A stretch of DNA of 64,000 nucleotides from DASUPK01 sp963821705 (GCA_963821705.1 CAWGEV010000005.1:372001-436000); one strand, 5' to 3'. Numbered from the stretch's first letter, positions 41,987 to 52,179 are shown. Notes: a model not told the origin generated them from the letters alone. Numbers and translations are program-made.

Positions 41987-44212
41987 TCAGCCGGGGTTGA
42001 CGCCCCCGCTGGGCGGGGGCGGTGGCGGCGGCGCAGGCGGAGCGGGGGTCGGGTTCGGCTTCGGCGATCGGCGCGGGCTTCTGGCCGACCCCGGGTGCGT
42101 AGGCACCCTTGTTGTTGCCGTTGTTGCCGTTGTTGCCGCTCGTCGTGGTGGGTGTACGAGCTCGACCCGCACGAGGACGAGCTCGAGCTGCTCGTCGAGC
42201 TGCTGCTGCTGCAGGAGCTGGAGCTCGACGCCGTGTGCTCGCCGTGGAACGAGGTCAGCGTCGGGCAGGCTCGAGGGGACCGGGAACTCGGGGCAGTTGC
42301 TCCCCTGGGCGGACTCCATGTAGGAGCGCCAGATCGGCCCGGAGGTGGGGCCGCCGAAGCCGGTGTAGGCACGCGAGAGCGGGTGCCCGGTCCAGACGGC
42401 GGTCGAATACAGCGGCGTGTAGCCGACGAACCAGGCGTCTGACAGCCCTTCACTGGTGCCGGTCTTGCCGGCCTCCGAGGAGCAGCCCATGTACGTGTAG
42501 CCGGCGCCGGTGTCCGCTGGTGATCACGCCCTCGAGCACCTTCGTCACCTCGTAGGCCTGCCCCGGGGTGAGAACGCGCTTGCCCTCGCTCGAGCTCGGC
42601 TCATCGACGTTTCCGCCGGGGAAGACGACCTGGCGATCGCGGTCGGGTCGTGATGGACGCCGCCGTTCGGCGAGGGTGGCGTAGGCGTTGGCCTGCTCGA
42701 GCGGGGTGACGCCGACGCTGAGCCCGCCGATCGCATCGGCCGGCGGGATGAAGCAGTTCGGGCCGAGCTTGCAGGGGATGTCGCGCACGCCCTTGACGCC
42801 GAGCGGTGAGGTGATCCCCATCTCGTAGGCGGTCCTGGCGATGTTGTCGGGACCGACGTCGAGGCCGAGCTGCGCGAAGACCACGTTGACCGAGTCCCAG
42901 GTCGCCTGCGTCGAGAGGCATCACGCCGCCGCCCGGCTCGGCGTTGTTGACCGTCCAGGAGCCGCCGCCCGGAATCTGCAGCGTGATCGGCGAGCTGCCG
43001 TCGTAGTAGGTCGAGTTGGGGTCGATGCCCTGCTTGATCGCCGTCGTCAGGTCGTAGACCTTGAACGAGGACCCCGGCTGGCGCTGGGCATGGGCCGCGA
43101 AGTTGAACTGGCTGCTCGGCGAGTAGCGCTGGGTCGAGGCCAGCGCGACGATCTGCCCGTTCGAGGGGTCGACCGAGGCGAGCGCCGAGGCCGGCCCGCC
43201 GCCCGAGTAGCAGACCGAGCAGGAGTCGACCGCGCTCTGCGCGGCCGCCTGAAGCCGGGGCTGGATCGTCGTATAGACCTTGAGGCCGCCGTTCTGGACG
43301 GTGTTCAGGCCGTAGCGGTCCTCGAGCTCCTGCTTGACGAGGTCGAAGATGTAGGGCTGGCTGATCCGGTTGTACTTGTGCCCCGGGTGGAGGCCCAGAT
43401 CCTGGTTGATGGCGCTCGTGTACTCGCTCGTGGTGATGTCGCCCTGCTGCTCCATCGCCTGCAGCACCTCGTTGCGCCGGGCCAGCGCCGCCCGCGGATT
43501 GAGGCAGCGGGTTGTACTGGGAGGGCGCCTGCGGCAGGCCCGCGATCATCGCCGCCTCGGGCAGGGTCAGATCCTTGGCGTGCTTGGAGTAGTAGGTCTC
43601 GGCGGCCGCCTCGACGCCGATCGCGGTGGCGCCGTAGTTGGTCCCGTACGGGGCGGTGTTCAGGTACTTGGTGAGGATCCAGTCCTTGGAGTGCTGTGCC
43701 TCCTCCTCGTTGGCCAGGTGCGCCTCGATGATCTTTCGCTTGAGCGTGTCCTGCGGGATTCGGCGATGTAGAGGTTGCGGACGAGCTGCTGGGTGATCGT
43801 CGAGCCGCCCTGCACCGGCTTGCCCCCGGCGGTCAGGTCCTCCCAGCCGGCGCGGATGATCGCCGAGGGGTCGATGCCGCCGTGGTCGTAGAAGCGCTTG
43901 TCCTCGATCGCGACCGTGGCGTCCTTGAGGTCCTGCGGGATCTGGGAGCTCGCGATCGGCTGCCGGATCGTTGTCGGAGTGGATCACGCCGATCAGGGAG
44001 CCGTCGGCCGCGTAGACCTTCGAGATGGTCCCTTTCGGGATCGGCTGCAGCAGGCGAGTGAGGGCGCCGAGTCGTAGATGCTGATCAGCCAGAGGCCGAA
44101 GCCCAGGATGCCGAGGGCGATGACGGACCGCCAGGACCGCGAGGGTGACCAGGAATGGGCTTCTTCCTTCCGACTCGATGCGTCGAAGCCGTCGGCGCGC
44201 TCGTGCGCTCAT
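41987..44212 (-). CDS. Class A penicillin-binding protein (PBP1A type) with low-complexity tail (frameshifted)
   Basis: This is a peptidoglycan glycosyltransferase and transpeptidase. After one N-terminal membrane helix the glycosyltransferase domain reads EDKRFYDHGGIDPSAIIRA, GGSTITQQLVRNLYI and LTLPEAAMIAGLPQAPSQYN. The transpeptidase has the SxxK motif in QPGSSFKVYDL, and KTGTSEGLSDAWFVGYTP with the KTG triad. The C-terminal tail, read across two or three frames, is a Ser-rich run with isolated cysteines, then Asn/Gly repeats, then a Pro run ending SGGVNPG. Around eight breaks occur, so tail frames are uncertain. Confidence 0.87.
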
Positions 44213-44239
44213 GGTGCGAAAAGGGTACTTAGCGCCGGT

Positions 44240-45029
44240 TCAGGGGGATCGAAGCAGGCCCGCCTCACGCAGGACGTCTTGCGCCTTCTCGCGCAGCTCC
44301 GTCTCGTGTGCCTCGCGGTCCGCTCCGGCGTCGATCGCGGCCTTGATCTGGAGCCTGGCGCCCTCCGGCGTGACCTCCATCAGGTGGGCGGAGGTGACCT
44401 CGCCGTGCTCGAGGCGCTCGCGGGCGGCCTCGATGTCCGCGTCCGGCCGTAACCAGACGTCGACCGTGACCGGGGCGCTGGCGTTGCCCGCCGAGTGATT
44501 GACGACCACGTCGGTCGCAACCTTCTCGTTCGGCACCACGATCAGGCTGCCGTCGCCCGCGTCGACCCGCGTGTAGGTGAGGGCGATGTCGACGACCCGC
44601 CCGCGCACGTCGTCGCCGATCGAGACCAGGTCGCCGATCCGGATCGGCTGCGTGAACGCAATCAGGACGCCCGAGACGAGGTTCGCGATCACCTGGCGCG
44701 CGGCGAAGCCGATGATGATGCCGAGCACCGCCGTCGAGGCGAGGACTCCGGTCGCGAAGCGCTTGATCGAGGTGAACTGGCTGAGCGCCAGGGCGACCCC
44801 GATCAGGATGATCGCCAGGAAGAGCAGGCGCCTGATCAGCCGCAGGCGGGTTCGCGCCTCGCGCGAGAGCTCGCCGGTGTCCAGCCGGGTGGTCGCCCTG
44901 ACGGCGCGGCCGATCAGGAAGCGGTCGACGATGATCGCGACCAGGACCGCGACCACGATCAGCGTGATCGCGGCCGAGATCTGGTCGCCGTGTGCCTGCC
45001 AGAAGGTCTGGTTCCGCAGCGACGTACAT
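44240..45029 (-). CDS. MscS-family mechanosensitive channel (one frameshift)
   Basis: The protein has two or three N-terminal membrane helices (AAITLIVVAVLVAIIVDRFL; LLFLAIILIGVALALSQF) and the pore-lining segment TGVLASTAVLGIIIGFAARQ. The beta domain follows with QPIRIGDLVSIGDD and SLIVVPNEKVATDVVVNHS, both typical of MscS. ATG 45029 is chosen; one inserted base near 45022 shifts the first codons. Joined length is about 262 residues. It is divergent from the HAD gene (22-bp gap) and 27 bp downstream of the PBP start. Confidence 0.88.
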
Positions 45030-45051
45030 GCCGTCGGGCAGTATTAGCGGG

Positions 45052-45687
45052 ATGACCCGAGCCGTCTTCCTCGACGCCCTCGGCACGCTCGTCGAGCTCG
45101 AGCCGCCCTGGATCTCGCTGCGCGACACTCGTCCCCGACGAGGTCGGCGACGAGCAGCTCGTCGAGGCGCTGAGGGCCGAGATGGCCTACTACAAGGAGC
45201 ACGCGCACGAGGGGCGGGACGAGGCGTCGCTCGCCGAGCTCCGCGAGCGCTGCGCCGCGCTCGTCTCCGAGCAAGCTCGGCATGGACGTCGGGGTGGACG
45301 AGCTGGTCGAGGCGATCCGCTTCTCCGCCTATCCGGACGCCGTCCCGGCCCTCCGTGCGCTCCGCGACCGCGGACCTGCGCCTGGTCGCGGTCTCCAACT
45401 GGGACTGCTCTCTGCCGCGGGTGCTGGAGAACTGCGGGCTGGACGGCCTGCTCGACGGGACGATCACCTCGGCCGAGGCCGGCGCGCGCAAGCCGGACCC
45501 GGCGATCTTCGCCCCGGCGCTGGAGCTGGCCGGCTGTGCGCCCGCTGAGGCGCTCCACGTCGGGCGACACGGCCGACGAGGACGTCGCCGGCGCTCGCGC
45601 GGCCGGAATCCGCCCTCTGCTGATCGACCGCGACGGGTCGGCAGCGGCGACATCGCCTCGCTGGAGGAGATCGATCAGCATCTCTGA
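45052..45687 (+). CDS. HAD-superfamily hydrolase (frameshifted)
   Basis: Motif I is AVFLDALGTLVELEPPW, with Ala between the two expected Asp positions (DALGT instead of DxDGT). Motif II is LVAVSNWDCSLPRVL and motif III TSAEAGARKPDPAIFAPAL, followed by ALHVG and a broken DVAGARAAGIRPLLIDR. That is the pattern of REG-2/HAD-IA phosphatases, where DALGT is a known variant. Three to four breaks are present. It forms an operon-like run with the RDD, CPBP and ABC genes. Confidence 0.75.
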   Translation: MTRAVFLDALGTLVELEPPWISLRDTRPRRGRRRAARRGAEGRDGLLQGARARGAGRGVARRAPRALRRARLRASSAWTSGWTSWSRRSASPPIRTPSRPSVRSATADLRLVAVSNWDCSLPRVLENCGLDGLLDGTITSAEAGARKPDPAIFAPALELAGCAPAEALHVGRHGRRGRRRRSRGRNPPSADRPRRVGSGDIASLEEIDQHL

Positions 45688-45688
45688 G

Positions 45689-46110
45689 ATGCAGCAACGG
45701 ACCGAGTACGCCGGGTTCTGGCGCCGGGCCCTCGCGATCGCGCTCGACAACGCCGTCTGGCTGATCGGGATCCCGATGATCCTTGGCTGGCTGCCGATCG
45801 ACCTCCGACCACCTCTCGAACGACGCAGGCCTACATCGGGACCGCTGGTCGTGGTCTCCGCTCTGGTTCAACTACTTCGCCTTCTGCGAGTGGCGCTGGG
45901 GCCAGACCATCGGCAAGAACGCGGCCGGGCCTCGAGGTCCGCTCGCTGGACGGGGCCGAGCGGCTCACCTTCGGGCAGGCGAGCATCCGCAACCTGCTGC
46001 GGCTGATCGACTTCTTCGCTGATCGGCGAGCTGATGATCGCCACCTCCGAGCGCAAGCAGCGCCTCGGGGACAAGGCCGCCAAGACCGTGGTCGTCGGCG
46101 CAGAGCGAGC
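45689..46110 (+). CDS. RDD-domain membrane protein (frameshifted)
   Basis: The start MQQRTEYAGFWRRALAIALD carries the Arg-Asp pattern that names the family. A helix NAVWLIGIPMILGWLPIDL, a second WFNYFAFCEWRWGQTIGKNA and a third SIRNLLRLIDFFLIGELMIA follow, then QRLGDKAAKTVVV. At least four breaks occur. The frame runs into a Pro/Glu-rich linker and then the CPBP region without a clear stop, so the end given is approximate and a fused RDD-CPBP protein is possible. Confidence 0.65.
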
Positions 46111-46922
46111 GAGGCGGCGCCGGCCGATCCGCGGCGGCGCCGGAGCCCCCTCGCGAGCCGGTCACGGAGCCGCCCGCCCCCGCGCCCGCCGAGCAGCCCA
46201 GGCGGGAGGAGTCGCAGCCTCCCGGAGATCACCTGGAGGTTCGGCGAGTCGATCTGGGGCTGATCGGCGGGCTGCTGCTGGTGGTGATCGTGCCGCCGCT
46301 GCTCGTCCTGCCGTTCGACTCCAAGCTCGCGCGACCCCGACAAGGCCAGCGACGCCGCGATCCTCGCCACGCAGGCGCTCTTCGACGGATTGCTGATCGC
46401 GGTCGCCGATCGGCTGTCGCCTCCGGCTGGCACTTCAACCTGAAGGAGGCGCTCGGGCGAGCTGGGCCTGAGGCGGTTCGAGCTGTCCGGCTTCGGCTGG
46501 ATGTTCGCGATGCTCGGCATCTACTACGCCGGCGCGATCGCGTTCGCGGCGATCGTCGTCCAGCCGAAGCAGGAGGACATCGGCAAGCAGCTCGGCGTCT
46601 GCAACCCGGGCATCGGGATCGCGATCTTCGCGGTCCTGGCGATCGTCGTGCTCGCCCCGTTCGCCGAGGAGATCTTCTTCCGCGGGTTCTTCTTCGCCGG
46701 GCTGCGGACAGCGCTGGTCGCTCTGGCCCTCGGCGCTCCTCTCGGGCGCGGTCTTCGGCCTGGTCCACGCACCGACCGGACCGACGGCGGCGATTCCCCT
46801 CGCCGGCCTGGGGGTCGGGCTCGCCTGGCTCTACAACAAGACCGGCTCGATCTGACCCGTGCATGTGCGCCCACTTCCTGAACAACGCGATCGCGATCAG
46901 CGTGGTGCTCGCGAGATGCTGA
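46110..46922 (+). CDS. CPBP-family intramembrane protease-like protein (frameshifted)
   Basis: After a Pro/Glu/Arg-rich segment there are helices LIGGLLLVVIVPPLLVLPF and FAMLGIYYAGAIAFAAIVV, then the family motifs LAPFAEEIFFRGFFFAGLR (Glu-Glu and Arg), VFGLVHAPTG (His) and CMCAHFLNNAIA (His-Asn). Abi/CAAX-type proteases use these residues. It ends VVLARC, overlapping the ATPase gene by 7 bp. The start is uncertain because of breaks around 46120-46450. Confidence 0.75.
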   Translation, partial: RGGAGRSAAAPEPPREPVTEPPAPAPAEQPRREESQPPGDHLEVRRVDLGLIGGLLLVVIVPPLLVLPFDSKLARPRQGQRRRDPRHAGALRRIADRGRRSAVASGWHFNLKEALGRAGPEAVRAVRLRLDVRDARHLLRRRDRVRGDRRPAEAGGHRQAARRLQPGHRDRDLRGPGDRRARPVRRGDLLPRVLLRRAADSAGRSGPRRSSRARSSAWSTHRPDRRRRFPSPAWGSGSPGSTTRPARSDPCMCAHFLNNAIAISVVLARC

Positions 46923-47858
46923 GCGAGGACATCGCCCCCGCGGTGCGCGCTCGTGGCCTGACCAAGTCCTACGGCGACCGGGTCGCGGTCGCGGGCATCG
47001 ACTTCGAGGTAGAGCCGGGGATCTGCTTCGGCTTCCTCGGGCCGAACGGCGCCGGCAAGACCACCACGATGAAGACGGTCTACGGGCTCGCCACCGTCGA
47101 CGACGGCGAGCTGCTCGTCCTCGGCATGGACGCGAACCGCGAGCGACGCAAGATCAAGAGCCGGATCGGGGTGGTTCCCCAGGAGACCAACCTCGACGGC
47201 GACCTGACCGTGCGCGAGAACCTGCTCCAGCAGGCTCGCTACTTCGGGATCGACTCCGAGCAGGCGAACGAGCGGGCCACCGAGCTGCTCGAGTTCTCGC
47301 TGCTCGCCGACCGGGCCGGCGAGCGGATCCACGCCCTCTCCGGCGGCATGAAGAGGCGCCTCCTGATCTCGCGGGCGCTGATGGGGGATCCGGAGCTGGT
47401 CGTGCTCGACGAGCCGACCACGGGTCTCGACCCGCAGGCTCGGCTGGCGGTCTGGAACGCTCTCGATCGCCTCCGGCGCCGCGGGGTGACGCTGCTCCTG
47501 ACGACGCACTACATGGAGGAGGCCGAGCGGCTCTGCGACCGGCTGGTGATCATGGACGAGGGCAGGATCGTGGCCGAGGGGAAGCCCTCCGACCTGGTCC
47601 GCCATCACGTCGGCCGTGAGGTCCTGGAGCTGCAGCTCGACGAGGGCTGTGACGCCGAGCGGCTGGTCGGCTCGCTCGACGGCGGCATCCAGGGTCACGA
47701 CCTCTCGGAGCGGACGCTGATGCTCTACGCCGACAACGCGGAGGCAGGTGCTCGAGGCGCTCGATCACGACGCATTCCCGACCGAGTCGGCGCTGGTCCG
47801 GCGTGCGACCCTGGAGGACGTGTTCCTGCGCCTGACCGGAAGGAGCCTGCGCGAATGA
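46916..47858 (+). CDS. ABC exporter ATP-binding protein, NodI-like (one frameshift)
   Basis: The ATPase begins MLSEDIAPAVRARGLTKSYG. Walker A is FLGPNGAGKTTTMKTVYGL, the Q loop VVPQETNLDGDLTVRENLL, the signature HALSGGMKRRLLISRALMG and Walker B ELVVLDEPTTGLDPQARLAV. A break near 47748 (extra G) precedes the end ATLEDVFLRLTGRSLRE. It overlaps the permease gene by 4 bp (ATGA). The ATPase plus single permease resembles the NodIJ or DrrAB class; the cargo is unknown. Confidence 0.9.
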
Positions 47859-48682
47859 TGGCACCCTGCAGCCGCCCGGATACGCCGGAATCGGTCCGCG
47901 GATCCCGCTCCGGGAGATGATCCCCGTCCCGCGGCTGGCTGCCGCGGTCTGGATGCGCAACGCCACGGGTCTTCTCGAAGCTCTGGCGCGGCGCGCTGCT
48001 GCCGACCTTCCTGGACCCGTTCCTCTACCTGCTCGCGATGGGGTTCGGCCTCGGCACCTACATCGCCAGCATCAACGGGATCCCGTACAAGGAGTTCATC
48101 GCGCCGGGGCTGATCGCCTCCGCCGCGATGTGGAGCTCGGCGTTCGAGACGACCTACAACGTCTACTTCCGGATGAACGAGCTGCGGCTCTACGACAACG
48201 TGCTCTCGACGCCGGTGGAGGTGCAGGACGTCGTCGCCGGGGACCTGGTCTGGAGCTCGAGCCGCGCCACCGTCTACGGCTGCGTGGTCCTCGCGGTCGT
48301 CTCCGCCTTCGGCCTGATCTCCTCCTGGTGGGCGCTGCTGATCCCGCCGTTCGTCTTCCTCGGCGGCCTGTGCTTCTCGGTGATCGGCTACACGTTCACG
48401 ACGCTGATCCCGAAGATCGACCTCTACTCCTACTTCTTCACCCTCGGGATCACCCCGATGTTCCTGTTCTCGGGCATTTTCTTCCCCTTCAACCAGCTGC
48501 CGGACTGGGTGAGCGTGGTGGCGTGGTTCATGCCGCTCTACCACCTGGTCGAGATCACTCGGGGCCTGGCGACCGGGCCGGAGTTCTGGTCGATCGTCGG
48601 CAACGCCGCCTGGCTCGCCGTCGTCGCGGCCCTGCTCTTCACGATCCCGGTGCGGGCCCTGCGGAAGAAGCTGGTGGCGTGA
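47855..48682 (+). CDS. ABC-2 type permease, NodJ-like (frameshifted)
   Basis: The six-helix permease reads VPRLAAAVWMRNATVFSKL in two frames, then FLYLLAMGFGLGTYIASING, KEFIAPGLIASAAMWSSAFE, VYGCVVLAVVSAFGLISSW, PMFLFSGIFFPFNQLPDWV and YHLVEITRGLATG. The last blocks are typical of NodJ. Breaks lie near 47917 and 47972. The start overlaps the ATPase stop. Confidence 0.85.
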
Positions 48683-48793
48683 TCGTCGGTTCCCGGACCC
48701 ACCTGAAATTTGTTGTCGCCGCAAATGCATTCGGTCGCCGGATCGTGCACAATGCCGCGGTCGTGATTCGTAGGGGAGGGATAGCTCATCGCC

Positions 48794-49676
48794 TTGGCCG
48801 CCGTTGCGGCCGCGCTCACCCTTCCCGCCGCCGGCGAGCGCGGCGACCGGTGCCTCCGACGCTCGACCTGAACGGGCCGAAGAGCCCCAACCTGCTCGAC
48901 AAGGTCACCGCGGTGGGCAATCTGCCCGGCGCGACCGGTGGCGAGAACGTCACGGTCGAGGTCATGGCCAGCGGCAACACCGTCGAGAAGAAGCAGCTCA
49001 CCGTCGGCGGGGACGGCAACTTCTCGTTCCCGTTCGTGGTCGACTCCTGCTGCGACTACGTGGTGACCGCGACCAGCGGCGGCCAGAGCTCCCAGCCGCA
49101 GCGCTTCACCGTCCACGCGCCGAAGCACCTCGGCAAGGGCGCGATCACCCACCTCTACAACCAGTCGCTGGTCGACGAGGGCTACTACACGGGCGGCCAT
49201 GTCAGCGGGAAGTTCAACCACGGCTCCCAGCTCGCGACGCTGGCGTTCCGCAAGGTCAACAACATGGCCCGGAACTACCAGTACAAGCCGGTCATCTTCG
49301 AGAAGCTGCTCGCAGGGGAAGGGCGACTTCCGGCCGCGCTACCACTCCGGCCACCACGTCGAGGTCGACATCTCGCGCCAGGTGATGGCGCTGGTCAACG
49401 GCGACAAGGTCGTCGCCGATCTTCCACGTCTCGACCGGCAAGCCCTCCACCCCGACCGTGCGAGGCACCTACCACTTCTACCGCAAGGACCCGGGCTACA
49501 ACTCGGAGGGGATGTACTACTCCGTCTACTTCATCCGGGGCTACGCGACCCACGGCTACAACCCGGTCCCGATGCACGAGGCGGCGAGCCACGGCTGCGT
49601 CCGCAACCCGATCCCGTTCTCGCATTACATCTACAACTGGATCAACCTCGGGGACGCGATTCACATCTACCAGTAG
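48794..49676 (+). CDS. Secreted L,D-transpeptidase, YkuD fold (frameshifted)
   Basis: The enzyme crosslinks peptidoglycan or attaches proteins to it. The N-terminus is a short Ala-rich signal-like stretch (start codon uncertain; TTG 48794 after GGGGAGGG). A beta-rich domain follows (KVTAVGNLPGATGGENVTVE) and a linker with HLYNQSLVDEGYYTGGHVSG. The YkuD core reads GHHVEVDISRQVMALVNGDK, RGTYHFYRKDPGYNSEGMYY and the catalytic motif PVPMHEAASHGCVRNP with His and Cys. Three breaks (about 48840, 49318 and 49425) are inserted bases. Confidence 0.85.
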
Positions 49677-49715
49677 CGGCCACTCGTGGCCGCGATCTGA
49701 CGGCGAAGCCGTCAG
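49676..49715 (+). terminator. Double hairpin after the L,D-transpeptidase gene
   Basis: GCGGCCA and TGGCCGC (49676-49693) form the first stem directly at the stop codon. CTGACGGC-GAA-GCCGTCAG (49697-49715) forms the second. The second hairpin with its left flank is nearly identical to the one beside otsA at 31793-31818. No T run follows, so this is a GC-rich, probably factor-independent terminator of the kind common in high-GC bacteria. Confidence 0.55.
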
Positions 49716-49730
49716 ACATATCCTGGAGAG

Positions 49731-50680
49731 ATGAGGGTTCTGGTCGCCGGAGCGACCGGCGTGATCGGTCGGCCGCTCGTCAGGCAGCTCGCTGAGGCCG
49801 GCCACGAGGTGGTCGGGACGACGCGATCCGAGCAGCGCGCCGAGACGATCCGGGCGCTCGGCGCGGAGCCGGTGGTCGTCGACGCGACGGACACCGATGC
49901 CCTCCGGGCGGTCGTGATCGAGGCGCGCCCGGAGGTCGTCATCAACCAGCTCACCAACCTGCCCGACAAGCTCGACTACAAGCGGGCCGAGGAGACGTTC
50001 GGCCCCACCAACGAGCTGCGCGGAAAGGTCGGCCCCGCGCTGGCCGGCGCGGCCGCGGAGGCCGGCGCGCGGCGCCTGATCTCGCAGAGCGTCTGCTTCT
50101 TCTACGCCTCGACCGGCAAGCCGGAGCACGACGAGGACGACCCGCTGATCGAGCTTCCGCCCGACGCTCCCGCCGGCCAGGGGACGATCGCGCTCGAGGC
50201 GCTCGAGCGGTCGACGCGTGGAGACGCCGGGCCTCGAGGGCGTCGTGCTCCGCTACGGGTTCTTCTACGGGCCCGGGCTCGGCGTACGCGGCTCGGATGG
50301 AGCTTGGGCCGAGGACGTCCGCCGGCGCCGCTTCCCGATCGTCGGCAAGGGGACCGGGATCTTCTCCTTCATGCCACGTCGACGACGCGGCCTCGGCGAC
50401 GATCGCGGCGCTCGAGCGCGGCTCCGGGATCTACAACGTCTGCGACGACGAGCCCGCGCCGCTGTCGGAGTGGCTGCCGGCCTACGCGGAGGCGCTCGGC
50501 GCCAAGCCGCCGCGCCGGGTCCCGGTCTGGCTGGCGAAGCCTGGTCGCGGGCAAGCAGGCGGCCGGGCATGTCCACCGCGCCTCGAGGGCGCCTCGAACG
50601 AGAAGGCGAAGCGGGAGCTCGGCTGGCAGCCGAGGTATCCGAGCTGGCGGCAGGGCTTCCGCGAGGCGCTGGCTAGGTGA
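49731..50680 (+). CDS. NAD-dependent epimerase/dehydratase family protein (frameshifted)
   Basis: An extended short-chain dehydrogenase fold: MRVLVAGATGVIGRPLVRQL contains the GATGVIG cofactor loop. EVVINQLTNLPDKLDY and RLISQSVCFFYASTGKPEHD follow; the Tyr-x-x-x-Lys pair is not clear. After breaks near 50220, 50380 and 50545 the end reads NEKAKRELGWQPRYPSWRQG, typical of sugar-nucleotide epimerase relatives. About 313 residues. The substrate is unknown. Confidence 0.78.
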
Positions 50681-51215
50681 TGCGCGTCGGTGTTCGGGCG
50701 CCACGATCGCGGTCCCGGTCCCCGAGGATCGCCGCCAGCAGACCCGCCGCCGGCGAGCACGAAGAGGACGTAGCCGATAGTCCTTGCTTCCCTCGTGTCC
50801 GAAGCTGATCACCGGCCCGACGGCACCCGGCGCGCTGGTCGGGGAGACCGCCTCGTAGTCGCCGGCCTCGGGGACCCGCAGCTTGGCGATTGGCTGCCGC
50901 ACGTAGTCGCCGTCGTCGAACTGATCGAAGACGTAGGGCGTCGACCCGAGCAGCAGCTGGCCGCTGGTCGTCCGCACCCGGAGCTGCAGGTTCGGCGGTA
51001 CGGCGAAGCGTCCCACCGCCGCCGGACTGCGCTCGCCGTAGAAGATGATCACGTCGCCGGCCGGCAGGTTGACGGAGTCCCGGCCCGGCACCGGCACCTG
51101 CCCGTACGCGTTCGGCGTCGCGGTCACCGCCCATCAGCTCGACCACGAAGAGGACGATCGCGACGACGACGGTGATGATCCCGACGCCGACCGCGAGCCT
51201 GTAGCCGGTCCGCAT
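50673..51215 (-). CDS. Two-helix membrane protein of unknown function (frameshifted)
   Basis: The start MRTGYRLAVGVGIITVVVAI gives one N-terminal helix up to residue 28. After a break near 51120 the external part reads YGQVPVPGRDSVNLPAGDV, IIFYGERSPAAVGRF, LQLRVRTTSGQLLLGSTPYV and VISFGHEGSKDYR, then a second helix near the end (VLFVLAGGGLLAAILG). About 180 residues. The VPG-x4-V-x-LPAG segment recurs in the small protein at 51855. No family is recognised. Confidence 0.6.
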   Translation of the reverse strand: MRTGYRLAVGVGIITVVVAIVLFVVELMGGDRDAERVRAGAGAGPGLRQPAGRRRDHLLRRAQSGGGGTLRRTAEPAAPGADDQRPAAARVDALRLRSVRRRRLRAAANRQAAGPRGRRLRGGLPDQRAGCRRAGDQLRTRGKQGLSATSSSCSPAAGLLAAILGDRDRDRGARTPTRIT

Positions 51216-51237
51216 CGCCGCATCCTAGGATGCCCCG

Positions 51238-51825
51238 ATGCCGACGGACCTGGACGGAGCCCGCGAGACCCTGCTCGCCGAGCTGCGCGAGCACGCGCTC
51301 GTGATCGGCGAGGTCACGCTCTCCAGCGGCCAGAAGGCCCAGTACTACGTCGATGCCAAGCGGGCCATGCTGCGGCCGCCGGCCTTTCGCGCGGTGGGTG
51401 AGCTGATCGCCGCCGAGGCGACGGAGCGGGGCGCCACCGCCGTCGGCGGGATGACGATGGGCGCCGACCCCCTCGCCAGCGCGGCGATCGGCGCCGAGGG
51501 GGGCGACGAGCTGGTCGCCTTCTTCGTCCGCAAGGAGAAGAAGGAGCACGGGCTGCAGCGCTGGATCGAGGGGCCCGGTGCTCGAGCCGGGTACCCGCTG
51601 CCTGGTGGTCGAGGACGTGGTGACGACCGGTGGCTCGACCGTGCGGGCGATCGAGCGGATCCTCGAGGAGGGACACGAGATCGCCGGTGTCGTCTCGGTG
51701 GTCGACCGCCTGGCCGGCGGGGACGAGGCGATCGAGGAGATCGCGGCGGCGCGCCCTACCGGCCGCTCGTCACGATCGACGAGCTCTACCCGGATCGTCC
51801 GGACCGCGATTCGGCTTCGCCATGA
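51238..51825 (+). CDS. pyrE: Orotate phosphoribosyltransferase (frameshifted)
   Basis: PyrE makes OMP in pyrimidine synthesis. The start MPTDLDGARETLLAELREHA is followed by LSSGQKAQYYVDAKRAML, AVGGMTMGADPLASAAI and VAFFVRKEKKEHGLQRWIEG. After a break near 51580 (inserted G) the PRPP loop CLVVEDVVTTGGSTVRAIE appears, then GVVSVVDRLAGGDEAIEEIA. A final break near 51755 leads to the end TIDELYPDRPDRDSASP. About 195 residues. It is an essential gene broken by two single-base insertions, a key argument that the breaks are errors. Confidence 0.92.
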   Translation: MPTDLDGARETLLAELREHALVIGEVTLSSGQKAQYYVDAKRAMLRPPAFRAVGELIAAEATERGATAVGGMTMGADPLASAAIGAEGGDELVAFFVRKEKKEHGLQRWIEGPGARAGYPLPGGRGRGDDRWLDRAGDRADPRGGTRDRRCRLGGRPPGRRGRGDRGDRGGAPYRPLVTIDELYPDRPDRDSASP

Positions 51826-51854
51826 AACGGGTCGCGCTTACGCCGCCCTCGCGT

Positions 51855-52103
51855 CTACTTCCCGATCAGGAGGCCCGGCGGGGCATCGAAGTCGATGTCA
51901 TCGCCCGTGGTCGAACCCGCGTGGTACTCCTCGTGGTAGGAGATCTTCAACTTGCCCGCCGGCACGGTGACAATGGTCTCGCCCGGGACCATGAGCATCC
52001 CGTAGTCGTCGGCGCTCGCCCGCGAGCGGAAGACGCGGTAGATGACCCAGGCGTCGACCGCCAGGAAGGCGATCACGCCGATCGCGATCAGGGCGATGAC
52101 CAT
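51855..52103 (-). CDS. Small membrane-anchored protein, unknown
   Basis: From ATG 52103 the 82-residue frame has one N-terminal helix (VIALIAIGVIAFLAVDAWVI, residues 2-21), a basic stop-transfer stretch and an external part YGMLMVPGETIVTVPAGKLK then ISYHEEYHAGSTTGDDIDFD and APPGLLIGK. The VPGETIVTVPAGKL segment matches VPGRDSVNLPAGDV in the membrane protein at 50673. The start is chosen because the helix begins there; longer frame upstream is antisense to the next gene. Confidence 0.6.
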   Translation of the reverse strand: MVIALIAIGVIAFLAVDAWVIYRVFRSRASADDYGMLMVPGETIVTVPAGKLKISYHEEYHAGSTTGDDIDFDAPPGLLIGK

Positions 52104-52179
52104 CGCGGCAGCATATGGACGGGAGCGCACGATGGCATCCCGAATTGCGAGGATGCCCGGCTCATGTCGCGCGCGGGAA

